From Isoetes taiwanensis (taxonomy: Eukaryota > Streptophyta > Lycopodiopsida > Isoetales > Isoetaceae), in the NCBI GenBank assembly GCA_021234155.1, contig JAJEKV010000003.1:26452233-26516232 (forward strand): DNA of 64,000 bases, in the 5' to 3' direction. The notes beneath the pieces are model-generated. The model was not told the origin of the DNA. It saw only the letters and a list, made by a program, of their open reading frames with translations, and searched no databases. Both the position numbers and the translations under genes were made by a program. How positions within the stretch are numbered: position 1 is the first letter of the stretch; each line of letters begins with the position of its first letter. Below, one piece after another: positions 17,363-30,600 of the stretch.

Positions 17363-20300
17363 CGTGGCATTATTGTGGCAAACCAAACCATTATGCCAAA
17401 GATTGTCACACTCGACTTGCAAAAGAGCGTAACAAAGCAAACGTGATCATCAATGATCATCAAGAAAGGTTATGTGTCTCACAAGTTTCATGTTCTTCTG
17501 TGACTAACCATTCTAGTGGCTGGTTTTTAGATTCAGCATGTACTGCTCATATGACTCCACAACATGATTCTTTCATCACATATCAAAAGATGCCATCTGG
17601 GCAGACTGTTCTCTTAGGAGATGATAGTCCCCTCAGTATCGAAGGACAAGGCAAAGTTTCGGTGCAAATGCCCGATGGATCGATCAAAACAATACATGAT
17701 GTATTACATGTACCCCGCTTGACCAAGAACTTGCTCTCAGTTAGCAAGATTTATGATGTTGGCTTAAAAGTCCAATTTGGCATCAATGAGTGCCAACTTC
17801 AAGATTCTCATGGACGCAAACTTGCTCAAGGCATACGGGAAGGAAGTCTCTATAGATTCCCGCTTTCTAATGTGCCTCAACACTCTGTCAATGCAGTGAC
17901 CACTACTCCCAATGATGTTTATCAATGGCACTTACGATTGGGACATGGCACTTACGATTGGGACATGCTGGACTGCATGCCTTGAAGCAACTCCACTCCA
18001 AGAAGATGGTTCGAGATTTCAATATTCAGCCAAATACAAGTTTGCCAGTATGTGAAGCATGTTTAATTGGCAAGCATCATCAGTTACCTTTTCCCAAGGT
18101 CAGTCATTCAAGAGTCGAGCATCCACTTGACTTGGTACACACTGACATTGGTGAGTCTGAAATACTTTCTGATAATGGTTGTAAATATTTCATCACATTT
18201 ATTGATGATTACTCTAGATACACCACTGTGTATTTTCTTAAAAAGAAATCTGCAGCTTTAGAAGCTTTCAAAGAATACAAAGCTCTAGCTGAGAACCAAC
18301 TTGGAAGAACTATCAAATGTCTCAGATCTAACAATGGTGGTGAATATATCTCCAAAGCATTCACAAGTTTCCGTGCACAACATGGAATTGACAGAAATTT
18401 GACGGCCCCATACTCTCCTCAACAAAATGGTGTAGCCGAGAGAAAGAATCGCACTCTTGCTGAAAGTGCACGAAGTATGTTGCATTTGAGTCAACTTCCT
18501 CACTATTTTTGGGCCGAAACTCTAGCAATAGCTACCTATATTCAAAATCGATTGCCCACACAAGCATTGCAAGATCAAACTCCATATGAAGCTTGGATTG
18601 GTAAGCAACCAACATTATCCCATCTAAAAGTGTTTGGTTGTATTGGATATGTGCATGTACCTAAACAAAAACGAAGAAAATGGGAGGACCATAGTATTAA
18701 GTGTATCTTTGTTGGCTACAGTATGTCTACCAAGGCATATCGTATGTACAACCCCCTTACCAAGAAGGTTTTCATCTCCCGAGATGTTACATTTGTTGAA
18801 GATACCTTCTGGAATCTGAAAGATGTATCTCCTACATCTTGGTGCCAAGGCCCTTGGCAAGTCCTCTATCCTCCAATATCTCCTCTCACTCAGGAAGATA
18901 ACATGCAACTCAATCCTCCAATCACACAAGCAGAGCAACAAGCTCCCATTATAGTTCCAGAGGAAGCCCCAGCAAATACAAACATTGAAGATCTTGCTCC
19001 CGAAATTATGCAAGAAGAAGATGTTCAAGATGCCCAAACAATCACCTCGAGTGACGAAGCCCCTGATCATGTGCAACAATTTATGGATAGCCCATTTCCT
19101 CTAGTGGCATCCCCAAGTACAAGTCGATATGGTCGAAAACGTACTCCATCTTTGAAGGCTTTAGAGTCTTCCATGCAAACACTAAAGAAGCATTTTGCTA
19201 TGCCCATAGTTGGTGATCCATTGACTCTTAATTTATCAGATCCAAATTCCAAAGAATGGCATGATGCTATGACTTCTGAATATGACTCTCTCATGAAGAA
19301 TCAAACATGGACCTTGCGACCACTTCCACCAGGGCGTAAGGCAATTGGTTGTAAGTGGCTCTTTAAACGCAAATATAAACCTGATGGATCCATTGATCGT
19401 TATAAAGCAAGATTAGTAGCAAAAGGATATTCTCAAATTGAAGGGATCGATTACCTTGATACCTTCTCTCCTGTTGTCAAAATGACATCCATCAGAACTC
19501 TCCTCACACTTGCTGCTGCTCAAGATATGCACATCCATCAATTGGATGTTAAGACTGCATTTCTCAATGGTAACTTGGAAGAAGATATCTTCATGAAACA
19601 ACCCGAAGGTTATGTTCAACCTGGACAAGAGACTTTGGTATGCAAGTTACATAAGTCTTTATATGGCCTCAAGCAGTCTCCACGAGCATGGTATCAACGG
19701 ATTGACACCTTTCTCAAGTCACATACTATGAGCGAGTGTAAACAAATCCTTGCGAAAGAATTTCAAATGACTGATTATGGTGAAATTGCATACTGCTTAG
19801 GAATCCAAGTCCTAAGAAATCGAAAAAAGAAGACAATTCATCTCAGTCAACAAAAATATATTGAAGACCTTTTGAAGAAATTTGAGATGGATAAGAGTAA
19901 GCCAATAAGTACTCCAATGGATATGAATATAAAATTGTCCAAAGATATGTGTCCTCAAAACCCTCAAGAAGAAGAGATCATGAAGAATACACCCTATGCA
20001 AGTGCAGTAGGCAGTCTCATGTATGCTGCTATATATACAAGACCTGACATTGCTCACGCAGTCAGTTTTGTGAGTCAATTCTTGAGTAATCCAGGACCTA
20101 TGCACTGGGCTGCAGTGAAGAGAATTCTTCGCTATCTTTCTAGCACCCCTAACTTTGGACTTACATTACAAGGTGGTTCGCTGATACTCACAGGATATAG
20201 TGATGCTTCTTATGTAAGTGATGCTGAAATTCGCAAGTCCACAACTGGATATTGTTTTCAACTTGGAAAAAGCACCATCTCCTGGTGTAGTAAAAAGCAA

Positions 20301-20393
20301 CCTACAATTTCCTTATCAAGTGATGAAGCAGAATATATAAGGTTTTCATCTCCCGAGATGTTACATTTGTTGAAGATACCTTCTGGAATCTGA
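17363..20393 (+). pseudogene. Copia polyprotein: gag end, protease, integrase, RT and RNase H copy 1
   Basis: The knuckle reads WHYCGKPNHYAKDC, its first Cys replaced by Trp. The protease site is WFLDSACTAHM, with Asp at 17530. A 20-bp tandem duplication at 17925-17964 shifts the frame between protease and integrase. The integrase has HLRLGH, CEACLIGK, VHTDIGE and WAE, but the second catalytic Asp is Asn (LRSNNGGEY, AAC at 18330-18332). RT copy 1 (DVKTAFLNG, SLYGLKQSPRAW) lacks the YVDD box because of a 114-nt in-frame deletion near 19730. RNase H ends abruptly at SSDEAEYI, where copy 2 begins out of frame. No active enzyme is expected. Confidence 0.85.
17925..17964 (+). repeat. 20-bp tandem duplication causing a frameshift
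   Basis: ATGGCACTTACGATTGGGAC occurs twice head to tail at 17925-17944 and 17945-17964. The duplication falls in the HLRLGH motif of copia integrase and adds 20 bp, which breaks the reading frame. Confidence 0.95.
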
Positions 20394-22018
20394 AAGATGT
20401 ATCTCCTACATCTTGGTGCCAAGGCCCTTGGCAAGTCCTCTATCCTCCAATATCTCCTCTCACTCAGGAAGATAACATGCAACTCAATCCTCCAATCACA
20501 CAAGCAGAGCGACAAGCTCCTGTTATAGTTCCAGAGGAAGCCCCAGCAAATACAAACATTGAAGATCTTGCTCCCGAAATTATGCAAGAAGAAGATGTTC
20601 AAGATGCCCAAACAATCACCTCGAGTGACGAAGCCCCTGATCATGTGCAACAATTTATGGATAGCCCACTTCCTCTAGTGGCATCCCCAAGTACAAGTCG
20701 ATATGGTCGAAAACGTACTCCATCTTTGAAGGCTTTAGAGTCTTCCATGCAAACATTAAATAAGCATTTTGTGATGATCCATTGACTCTTAAAGATGCTT
20801 TATCAGATCCAAATTCCAAAGAATGGCATGATGCTATGACTTCTGAATATGACTCTCTCATGAAGAATCAAACATGGACCTTGCAACCACTCCCACCAGG
20901 GCGTAAGGCAATTGGTTGTAAGTGGCTCTTTAAACGCAAATATAAACCTGATGGATCCATTGATCGTTATAAAGCAAGATTAGTAGCAAAAGGATATTCT
21001 CAAATTGAAGGGATCGATTACCTTGATACCTTCTCTCCTGTTGTCAAAATGACATCCATCAGAACTCTCCTCACACTTGCTGCTGCTCAAGATATGCACA
21101 TCCATCAATTGGATGTTAAGACTACATTTCTCAATGGTAACTTGGAAGAAGATATCTTCATGAAACAACCCGAAGGTTATGTTCAACCTGGACAAGAGAT
21201 TTTGGTATGCAAGTTACATAGGTCTTTATATGGCCTCAAGCAGTCTCCACAAGCATGGTATCAACGGATTGACACCTTTCTCAAGTCACATAGCTATGAG
21301 CAAGGGGGAGCAGACAGTAACATCTATATCAAGAAGAGAAACTGTCATATATTGCTCCTAGCTCTGTATGTGGATGATGCCATATTAATAAGTAACAACT
21401 TGAATTTTCTGAGCGAGTGTAAACAAATCCTTGCGAAAGAATTTCAAATGACTGATTATGGTGAAATTGCATACTGCTTAGGAATCCAAGTCCTAAGAAA
21501 TCGAAAAAAGAAGACAATTCATCTCAGTCAACAAAAATATATTGAAGACCTTTTGAAGAAATTTGAGATGGATAAGAGTAAGTCAATAAGTACTCCAATG
21601 GATATGAATATAAAATTGTCCAAAGATATGTGTCCTCAAAACCCTCAAGAAGAAGAGATCATGAAGAATACACCCTATGCAAGTGCAGTAGGCAGTCTCA
21701 TGTATGCTGCTATATGTACAAGACCTGACATTGCTCACGCAGTCAATTTTGTGAGTCAATTCTTGAGTAATCCAGGACCTATGCACTGGGGCTGCAATGA
21801 AGAGAATTCTTCGCTATCTTTCTGGCACCCCTAACTTTGGACTTACATTACAAGGTGGTTCGCTCATACTCACAGGAATATAGTGATGCTTCTTATGCAA
21901 GTGATGTTGAAATTCGCAAGTCCACAACTGGATATTGTTTTCAACTTGGAAAAAGCACCATCTCCTGGTGTAGTAAAAAGCAACCTACAATTTCCTTATC
22001 AAGTGCTGAAGCAGAATA
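18765..22018 (+). repeat. ~1.57-kb tandem duplication inside the copia element
   Basis: Copy 1 is about 18765-20338 and copy 2 about 20339-22018. Both start AAGGTTTTCATCTCCCGAG and run to the GAAGCAGAATATATA of RNase H. They are nearly identical apart from the 114-nt deletion in copy 1, a short rearranged stretch near 19196/20765 and scattered substitutions. The junction shares only a few bases (ATAAGG / AGAAGG). This suggests template switching or microhomology-mediated duplication rather than recombination between long repeats. Confidence 0.9.
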
Positions 22019-22352
22019 TATAGCTATTTGCCAAGCAACAAAAGAAGCTATATGGCTCTGCAGATTACTTGAAGACATCATGATACCTTCGCAAGGACCA
22101 GTGTTAATCAAGACTGATAGCACAAGTTGCATCAGCATGGCAACACAACCAAGAATCAATGCTAGATCAAAACATATTGAGATCCAGTATCACTTTGTAC
22201 GAGAAAATATTCTTGAGAAGAAGATTCAACTTCAATATTGCCCCACTGAAGACATGGTAGCAGATTTTCTTACAAAACCTCTACCGACAGACAAATTTAT
22301 TCTATGCAGACAAAGCCTCAACATAAAAGACAGTCCGACAGGCATCGGCTAA
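20477..22352 (+). pseudogene. Copia RT and RNase H copy 2, through to the polyprotein end
   Basis: Three frames follow each other. The first (20477-20785) covers the integrase-RT linker. The second (20782-21834) is RT with intact ALYVDDAILIS (YVDD codons at 21367-21378), SLYGLKQSP and the KFEMDKSKSISTPM region. The third (21837-22352) is RNase H, with [26 protein letters not shown] and the C-terminal [10 protein letters not shown]. Frameshifts separate the three. Motif content is complete, so this is the ancestral 3' half, but it cannot be translated through. Confidence 0.85.
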
Positions 22353-22700
22353 GGGGGAGTGTTAACGGAAACGCATTCCGTAGGTTATCCGCTGCCTTAT
22401 AATCCAACGTACATTACTGCCACGTCATCCCCTAAGCCACATAGGCTTGTCCACTTCATTGATCCATGACTCCAATAATCATACCCTTTCCAAAAGCCAT
22501 ATCTTTTCCCAAAAGACATTCAACTCAAGCATTCCTTAACTACGGGGGAGCCCTTCCAGTTTGCAACTGTCTCAAGACAGATATGTATTCTCATATTCAT
22601 ACATGAATACATGATTCCATAATCTATTCAATTATGTATGAATACATAAGGTTCTTGTTTTTCTGCCATATGCATCATATTTAATTTCAGTCATTGCAAG
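22353..22700 (+). repeat. Copia polypurine tract and 3' LTR start
   Basis: GGGGGAG at 22353-22359 follows the polyprotein stop and is followed by TGTTAACGG at 22360, the likely LTR start. The LTR right end is not identified because no partner LTR exists in the window. The given end is an estimate. Confidence 0.5.
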
Positions 22701-22754
22701 AAGCCTACAGTGAAAAATTCGATCTAAGAAATTTTGCCAATTCTACAGGGATCA

Positions 22755-22985
22755 CAGCAGCTCGAAATGAATCTCCAACAATTCAACAATTGCAAAGCAC
22801 CTCAAATAAAAGAGAATACACAGTACAAATGATTGAGTAGTCCAGAGCATACTAAAGATAACAGGGGAGACAGCAACTCCAAATGTATCTCCAACAATTC
22901 AATAGTTGCAAAGCAGCTCAAATAAAAAAGAATGCACAGTACAAATGACTGGGTAGTCCACAGAGCATACTAAAGATACCTATCT
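22755..22985. repeat. ~116-bp direct tandem duplication
   Basis: Two adjacent copies share TCTCCAACAATTC, TGCAAAGCA and GAGCATACTAAAGATA at a period of about 116 bp with scattered differences. No coding content. The following 470 bp (22986-23456) show nothing recognisable. Confidence 0.8.
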
Positions 22986-23456
22986 AAAGCAGTTTCAACT
23001 AAACATCATTGGAAGCAAGCAGCAATTGCTGATACCTGACCTCAAATGGCATGTTTAGGAGTTCATAATACATGCGCACATCATCTAGCACCATTTCTCC
23101 ATCACTTGAACTGCTAAGCAAATGCTCTGCCATTTCTTACCAGTTGTTTAAAGAACGACTGCATTTACTGAATCTATGTCTTGAGGAAAGACTGCATGTA
23201 CTACATATATGCTATTATGTTTCTAAGGCAATGGACTCCACCTGCTATAATCCAATGTAATTTCTACATATCGGCCTAATGCTAAAAAAATTCAGCAAAC
23301 TCATGTTATTGAGAACCTGGACACTACAGCAAACATACGTCAGCCAAATATAAAAAACAAAACCTTTTTTTGCTTTGGTCATAAACAAATGCAGTGCTGC
23401 GACAGATGCCTCCAATTATGTAATTTTTGAGCTGCTCGGAATAGGAAAGAGGGGGG

Positions 23457-24274
23457 CCCATGGTAGAATCGGTACGCGTACCTAACAATATAGGTACCAA
23501 AAGGAACGTTTAGGTACGGTACGCGTATTTGTCCCAAGATACGCTTTTTTTTTTGTTAACAAAAAAAAAGGACAAAGAGCTTCCAGACGTTGGTGGCGAC
23601 AACAGAAAGGGGAGAGCCACGTCTCACGGCTATGATGCCAGAGAGTGGTCGAATGGCCAATTATCTCCTGCGCCAAACACTTTCCTGGCTAAGCATGATG
23701 ATCTGGATGGCAGTTCAGATGAAAATGAAGACTTCGTGGAAGACGAGCCAGTGTTAGAGGAGTAACATACAGATGTAGATGACTATAACGAGGATCTAGA
23801 GGCCTATGATGATTCTGATGCAGAAGCAGAAGATGAAGGGAATGAGAATGCAGATTCTTCTGAGGATGAAGGAGGTGATACTGAAATATTAGAGAATGAG
23901 GCCTAATCTGCCACACTGCATAGAGTTTCTTTCAAATTGTAGTAGTTGTTATTTTCCTGTTGCAACGTTATGTAGCAAGTTTAGAAAGTGAAATGAATGT
24001 ACTGTTTCCATGTGGATATGAAGTTTCAGTGGGATGTATATCAGTTGTAGCAGTCCACTAAGGTTTCTTCTCATATAATTATGGCTGTGCAATCATTAAT
24101 TGCTGGAATTCAACTCAATGCTGGTTTTTCCATCGTCATGTATCCTATTAGTGTAAGAAAAAAGGCCTGATGTTTTTTTCGAACGTACCTTATACTATGC
24201 ATGCCTCAAAATGTTTAGGTACTGTAAGGTTCTCGTACCTAAAGTACCATACCTAAAAAAGCATCTACCATGGG
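23457..24274. mobile_element. Small TIR transposon (hAT-like) with an acidic coding remnant
   Basis: The ends carry an 11-bp perfect inverted repeat, CCCATGGTAGA (23457-23467) and its complement (24264-24274). Both ends are rich in the subterminal motif GTACCTA/TAGGTAC. The interior holds a short acidic reading frame. Subterminal repeats and an acidic tail are common in plant hAT transposases, but no catalytic region is present, so the family assignment is tentative. No clear target-site duplication is visible. Confidence 0.5.
23565..23906 (+). pseudogene. Acidic C-terminal transposase-like remnant
   Basis: The frame reads GRATSHGYDAREWSNGQLSP, then an increasingly acidic run (SSDENEDFVEDEPVLEE). 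It is broken by TAA after LEE and continues in frame as DVDDYNEDLEAYDDSDAEAE to a stop at 23904-23906. It has no start codon of its own and no recognised domain. It is interpreted as the C-terminal end of a transposase inside the TIR element. Confidence 0.4.
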
Positions 24275-24282
24275 GTCAAGCT

Positions 24283-24505
24283 TCGGCCAAGCAAAAGCGA
24301 CTTCATAGGCCAGGCTTCAAAGCTAGGCCCGCATGTGCAGCCCAAAAAGACAGCCAGAAAAAGTATTCCAAAAATGTAAATAGTTCCAAAAGCTAGGAAT
24401 CTGCGGCACAGCAAGAGCAATCATAGCCAGGGCTTCAAAGCTAGGTCCACGTGTGCAGCCAGAAAAGACAGCCGGAAAAAGCATTCCAAAAATGTAGATA
24501 ATCCT
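24283..24505. repeat. ~118-bp direct tandem duplication
   Basis: Two adjacent copies share GGCTTCAAAGCTAGG, GTGTGCAGCC and CATTCCAAAAATGTA-like blocks at a period of 118 bp. They sit just downstream of the TFIIIC gene's stop codon and may lie in its 3'UTR or downstream flank. Confidence 0.8.
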
Positions 24506-24672
24506 ATATAGTTAATAGTTAAATATGTTTAGATTGTAAAGTACAGGTGGGTATCCAACATACTAGAATTATTTGGGTATGCCACGCAAGTGAAGTATTG
24601 ACCAGCGTATCAAAAAGCAAATGCCATACAACCAATTGCAAAATCTACATGTTGTGCATAACAAGACATATG

Positions 24673-27600
24673 TCAAGGGCGGCAATGATCCATAAGCACC
24701 TGACGGGCGAGATCGTATGCACCACTTTTTGTGTAAATCAAATGCAAATTATGGGCTGCTTCTCTTCTCAGATCACAATATCCAGAATGAGAAGTTTCAG
24801 GGCAGCTTGCTGAATTGTTCTGAACAAAGTCCGAGCTTTCATAAGGCAAGCTCAGAAGAGATCGATCTCTCTCAAACTGTTCAAGCACCTTTTCATAATA
24901 ATTTACTGCTAAGTGTGGAAGGCCGATGCAGTGATATGCTCGAGCAATGTTGTAATTGGATTCCTACAAGCTCCAAAAGCAGATCAGCTCCACTATGAGC
25001 ATCTAATGCGCAGAAGAAAAAGGCGGGCATGCATGGATACCTGACTGTCGTTTGACAGCCGCTGATAGTTGTACAAGAACGCAAAGCCTTGCAGGACACA
25101 CTGGTTTCGGTTCGATAGACGAAAGCCTTGTGACAAGTTGATGAAGTTCACTCCTTTTCACAAAACCAAACCGAATTACATGGGCTTTGAAGCAGGAACC
25201 AAATCTTTCGAATGCACTATGGGGCACATACATACCTACTACTAGATTTATAAATGGGTCATCTGGATTTTCTTTATAAGCTTGCAAGTACTCCCGCAGT
25301 GCTCCTTGTGACTGGCTTATCATTGCAAACTGGTGTCCACATATCACCATGGCTGGCACACAATCTGGGTATTTGTGGCGCATTTGAAGCATAAACTTGT
25401 GGTGTCTGGGTACTTTAGTTTCAGATCTACAAAACATGAGAAAACATATGGCAAAGATCACAAACAACTAACACGAATTCAATTAAAACGTACTGTCCCT
25501 TTTAAAAAAGTTTTAGAAAAGAATGCTGAAATTGTTTATGATGTTCCAACACATCTTGCCATCAATAACATAGTGGAGGAAACATGTTACAACCAGTTGA
25601 TTGTTGTCCCCTGTGATTACTTCAATGGCATTATCCCATTATGTTCAATTTTATCTAAAAACACCAAATATTACCTTGTGACAACCTGATAATAGCAGTT
25701 CCACATGTTCAAACTATAAGGCCGTTGTTGCACCATATAGCGTGCACACTCGTAGCCATAGTTCACATCACCTCTTTTGTATGCAATCTCTGACCCAAAA
25801 AAACATGCACACTTAAACAAACACAACATCACAAAACTGAATTCTACATACGTGCTCCAAATGTCCTGAGCTCATCTCGTTTCTCCGGAATAAGATTTGG
25901 TTGAGCAACCTTCAGAAAGTGATGTATAATCTCCAAGGCTTCCCAATACCTGTTTAAGGACACCAGGGCCTTGCATGTCTGGTTTGCAATCAAAAACATT
26001 AAAACTTGAACAAGAGGGTTTTTCAACAGGAACAAATGGTCACAGCATAATTTCAAAGATGTACTAGTCGTATACCTGAATAAATATCTGATAGTGCTCT
26101 TCATCTTTTAATAAGTTGGGTAATGGCGGAACCTTCATTTCTGATTCCTGACTCCACCCACAAAGAATAAACTCCATTAATCTCATCTAATACACCTCTT
26201 AGAAGAACCAAAAAAAAAGGCCATTGCTTAAGAGGCCAAGTATCAGTCCAACTCATAGCATATTGAAAACCACAAACCTCATCAGTAAAAAAAAGCAGAG
26301 ACTAACAGCATAAAGCAGTTGGAAAAAAGTATTTGTTTAAATTTCCAAAACAAGCCATTATTTGCTGCAATTGGAGCTCTAAGTATGGACAATTACAGTT
26401 TCTAGGGGGGAAGATTTAAAGTGGTCTTTTCAGCCCATCTCAGGCATTTAGTTTGAGATTTTTACTGGGGAGAGCATTCCATTCTGGTAATGCTTGGTCC
26501 CTTTACATTTGAGAATAATGAAGTGCGTAACCATGGCCGTCTCCGAAGGGCCTCGAAATCCTTAGACTACGTCTGCCATGATTTGCCAATTTTTGAGGAA
26601 TCCCAAAGGAGGGATAATAGACTGATCTGCGATTTTGAGATCAAAAGTAGGTTGGTGGTGCCCTAGATAATCAATGATTAGGTTGACTCCTACTTCACCA
26701 TCTATTTGAGATTTGGAATCTGGACTTCCTGATATCAGCTTGAACGATTGGGGTGGCTTGAATGGCTATTGATGAGATGGCCACAGTGGATCCTTTAGCA
26801 CGATGAGAATTTGAATAAGCATATTTAAGCAGGCTTAAGAAGGTGGCCTCATTAATATACTGTTGTAATGTTGGAGCTAGGTGTGAATGTGCCTGTCTGA
26901 CCATCTTGGAATTGATTGGATTGGGTTGGATTTTGCATACGATCACTTCAATTTTGTCGACTTTTGCTGAGATCTACTGAATTTGAGGGATAGGACTGCT
27001 TAAATTTCGTTGACTTTTGCTGAGATGTACTGAATTTGATCAGAATTGATAGGTCTAACTCTAACCTATCATTTACAGTGATAATTCATAAAGGTCTGAA
27101 GATGATTTGACCAAGATCTAGATTATAATCCTGAATTCGACTCCAATAATTCAGTGGAGTCACTGTTATGGCTAATATAGGTCCCTACTTCGAACACAAT
27201 AGCTGATGGTGCAAATTGTGGTTCTGGAGGGAATTTTCCAAAGTTTTTGTGAGGCTAAACGGTCCTGAAGGCTTGTCGAAGGGTAGATTTATACTAAAAC
27301 TCGTATTAAAATGAAGGATAATCTTAAGCTCATTTTCACTAAGTTGCAGCAAAGTTTTTTAGAAGCTGAGTTAGATCTCAAAAGTCTGAGGAGATGTATG
27401 AAGATTATAGGTTAGTGCTAACCAGAAGAAGATTAACCTCCCGATGCCCTAAGAAAGATTATTTGGGAGACAAATAGAAGCATGCTAAAAGCCGCAAGCC
27501 AGAAGAAAGCTGTTGAAATGCACATGGCATGGCAATAACCTTGTTCTAATTTCTAAATTATTGAGCTACCAAAGTTATATCTTACCGTAGGTTCTGTATC

Positions 27601-30600
27601 TGAATCGTCTTCGGATTCCCACTCAACACCAGCTGCTAATGCTGCTGCACGTTTTACTTCCCTTTCAGCAGCCAATTTGTCTAATTTTTTTCGTGCTCTC
27701 AAAGCCTTGGCTCTAAACGAAGAAAAATAAATGACCTTTAGAATAGATGCATAACATTGAAAATAGGAACTTAAGTAGCAGATTCAATCAAGAAGTGCTC
27801 AGATAGCTACAGATTTTGATTACTAAATAAATCAGTCCATTCACATCCAAATTCCCAGCTGTGTACGGCATGCCCATGATACAAATTTGTCTTCGACGAC
27901 CTATTCTTGATCACTTCTTGACACTACTTGGAAGGCACTGTCTTAATGGCTTATTGCTCATTCTGGTATTCAACAAAGTTTTTATACATCTCCTCTACCT
28001 ATCTCTCTGTGAAAGAAAACTTCCAGGCCGGTAAAAGACTTCATCTGCATTTTTCTCAAGTGCCTTTGCTCTTGCAGAAAGCACACTTTTCGGTAGTCTC
28101 TTCTTGCTTCTCACCTGTCACGATAAATGAAAGAAGATGAAGATAAGACAGTGAACACAAATCTAAGCCACTAAGTTTTTCTGAGATACACAAACCTTCT
28201 GGTTAACGGATTCTGCATAGAGACTCTCTTGTATTGATGGCAATATAGCTTCTACATATTCTGCCATCCTTTCTTCCAAATAGTACATTTCTGCCAATTT
28301 TATTTTTATTCTTCCATGCTTCCACCAAGGAATAAAATCATTATCTGTTGTTATTGCTGGAGAATCTGCATTATAGACTTAGAGGTGGCTAGATATAATT
28401 AAACCCGTTCAGGACAAAGAAATTAAAATCAAGTTTTGTTTACAGAATCGCAGCGAACAAGTAACCTGGAGACTGGGAAGGAGGCTCCAACAATGAATAT
28501 GCAGCATCCTGCCTTCCATTTTTTGAGAGAAGAGAAGCTAAGGTCAGGCGTGCTTCAATGTGCTCTGGTATTTTGTCCATAACTGGAATATATAGCATGC
28601 ATGATCAGCGGCAGCACTGTATTGAGGATATAAATAAGCAAATAATTTCCCTTAAAAAGGAAAAAAGCATCACAGATGATGTGAAAAATGTCTGCCTACC
28701 TTCTAGCTATTGGATATGACATTGTAAGCTTTAATAACTGTAAGGAGCACCGTGCCCATCATTTAAAAGCTGTTCATCACAGTAATAGTACCCTGAATGT
28801 TTGTTTTGTAATGCTTTCAGCATCTAAAGCACATCACCCTCTCTTGCAGGTATAAAACAGACTGTGTAGCATGGAATTCACTTGGTTGGGGTTTATTTAG
28901 TGTTTAAGTCAAGACTTTTGGAAAACGACTACAAGACACCACACTTCACTTTATGGATAGAAGAAACTACAAAGACAATGAATGATTATATAGTCCTGAA
29001 TGGTGACGTGGCACATATGTGAGTGACTCATGTCACCATGTTAATCAGGTAGAGTTAGAGTAACATTTCTTAACTCTAATACCCCTTATGAAAAGAAACT
29101 CTAACTCAAAAAAAAAACTAAAGCTTTCAGATAGTGACAGTGGAGTGCTGTAGAGGCTGTACTCCAAGATGATGCTTCATGGCTTTGAATTTGGATCCTG
29201 TGAGGGGTTTAAAATCAGTAACCATTCCATTTATGAAAAGTTCTCCTTGGATCCCTTCACAATCCTAAACCTTTCCTATATTCTCGGTCGCTGGCATGTG
29301 CGAGCTGGTTGCCTCTGGCCCAAAACCAAGCTCAGATTCTTGTCATTTGGTCCTAGTTAGTACGTAGAGAAGTATATTTGATTTCTAATATCTGAGAGAC
29401 GGCTTGCATATGCTGGCCAACAAGCTTTATAGCCAAAGGACAAAGTTATGTACTATGGACTATAGGTTAGACCCATGGGTAATCATGATTATATTTGATG
29501 TTACAATATAGTGCTAAAAGGAACACTAGACCTGTATAGTAAACACGAATTGCATCTTCTTCTGCTCCAACTGCATAGTGGCATTCAGCAAGTTTTAACC
29601 CTAACTCAGCCTGGAAGACAGTTGAGCAATGCATATGAATATTCCTATTGATTTATCAATTAAAGTATCTCAACATGATGTCAAAGTTCATGCCTTACAG
29701 TATCATATCGGCTATCTTCTTCCAGCATTAAGTAGTATTTAAGAGCATGTTGATGTTTTTCCAGAGCTAAATAAGCATCAGCAACTTCCAATATCAGATC
29801 TGCATATTCTTCAATGCCCTCCTGCTTTAGCTCTTCGAAGTATCGCTACAAACCAACAGATTGCCATCCTTAATTGGCAATTCTATTCCAGGAAAGAATA
29901 TGGTAGCAAAATAATGAAATATCATAAGAACCTCGGCAATCTCTATGTTTCCTAAGTGTGCATGGCAAATGCCAGCTTTCACTGCCAAATCAAGGGGAAG
30001 AACATGATCAACACATTGTGCAATCCGCGCGCGCTCTATATGCTCTATTGCTGATAAAAATGACTGCCGTTCAATTTCCATCTCCGCAAGAAGATTTACA
30101 ACTGTCAAGTCCCCATCTTTTGGATGTTTATCAATGAATTCGCCAAGAAGTTGCACAGCCCGTTCTGGTTGGCCATTTCTTCGCTGCATCTGCAAGAGAC
30201 AAAAGGATATAACAATAATGCAAGAATTGTTCTCTCCATGTCACTCTCAGGCGCCATAGTGCATCTACTTGTGCATGCGAGGAGTGTTCACCTTGGCAGC
30301 CATCTTGCAAACTTCCACATCATTTGGTCGTGAAACAAGGATTTGAGCAAATGCTTCAGCTGCTTTTTGGTAGTCCTGGAGGTCTGCATACAGCATTGCA
30401 CGGTCCCATTTTGCATCTATATCTTCTGGATCTGCTCTTATTGCCTTGGTTAAACAATGAATAACCTGCCCAATATTCCCCTGCTCACTTCCTTAAAAAA
30501 CAGCTACGCATCAGTATTTCAGATCATGCACCTCACATTAAGGAGTGTCAGAAAACAGAATCATACGTTGACCAAGATGCCAACCGCTTCCATAAAGCAG

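Larger units (their letters stand above)
17363..22700 (+). mobile_element. Ty1/copia element, 5'-truncated, internally duplicated
   Basis: Plus-strand order is gag zinc-knuckle remnant, protease, integrase, RT and RNase H, which is the copia order with integrase before RT. Then come a PPT and the start of a 3' LTR. The 5' LTR and most of gag are missing at the palindrome. A segment from the end of integrase to RNase H is present twice, so the element is longer than normal inside. The right end, within the LTR, is uncertain. Confidence 0.8.
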
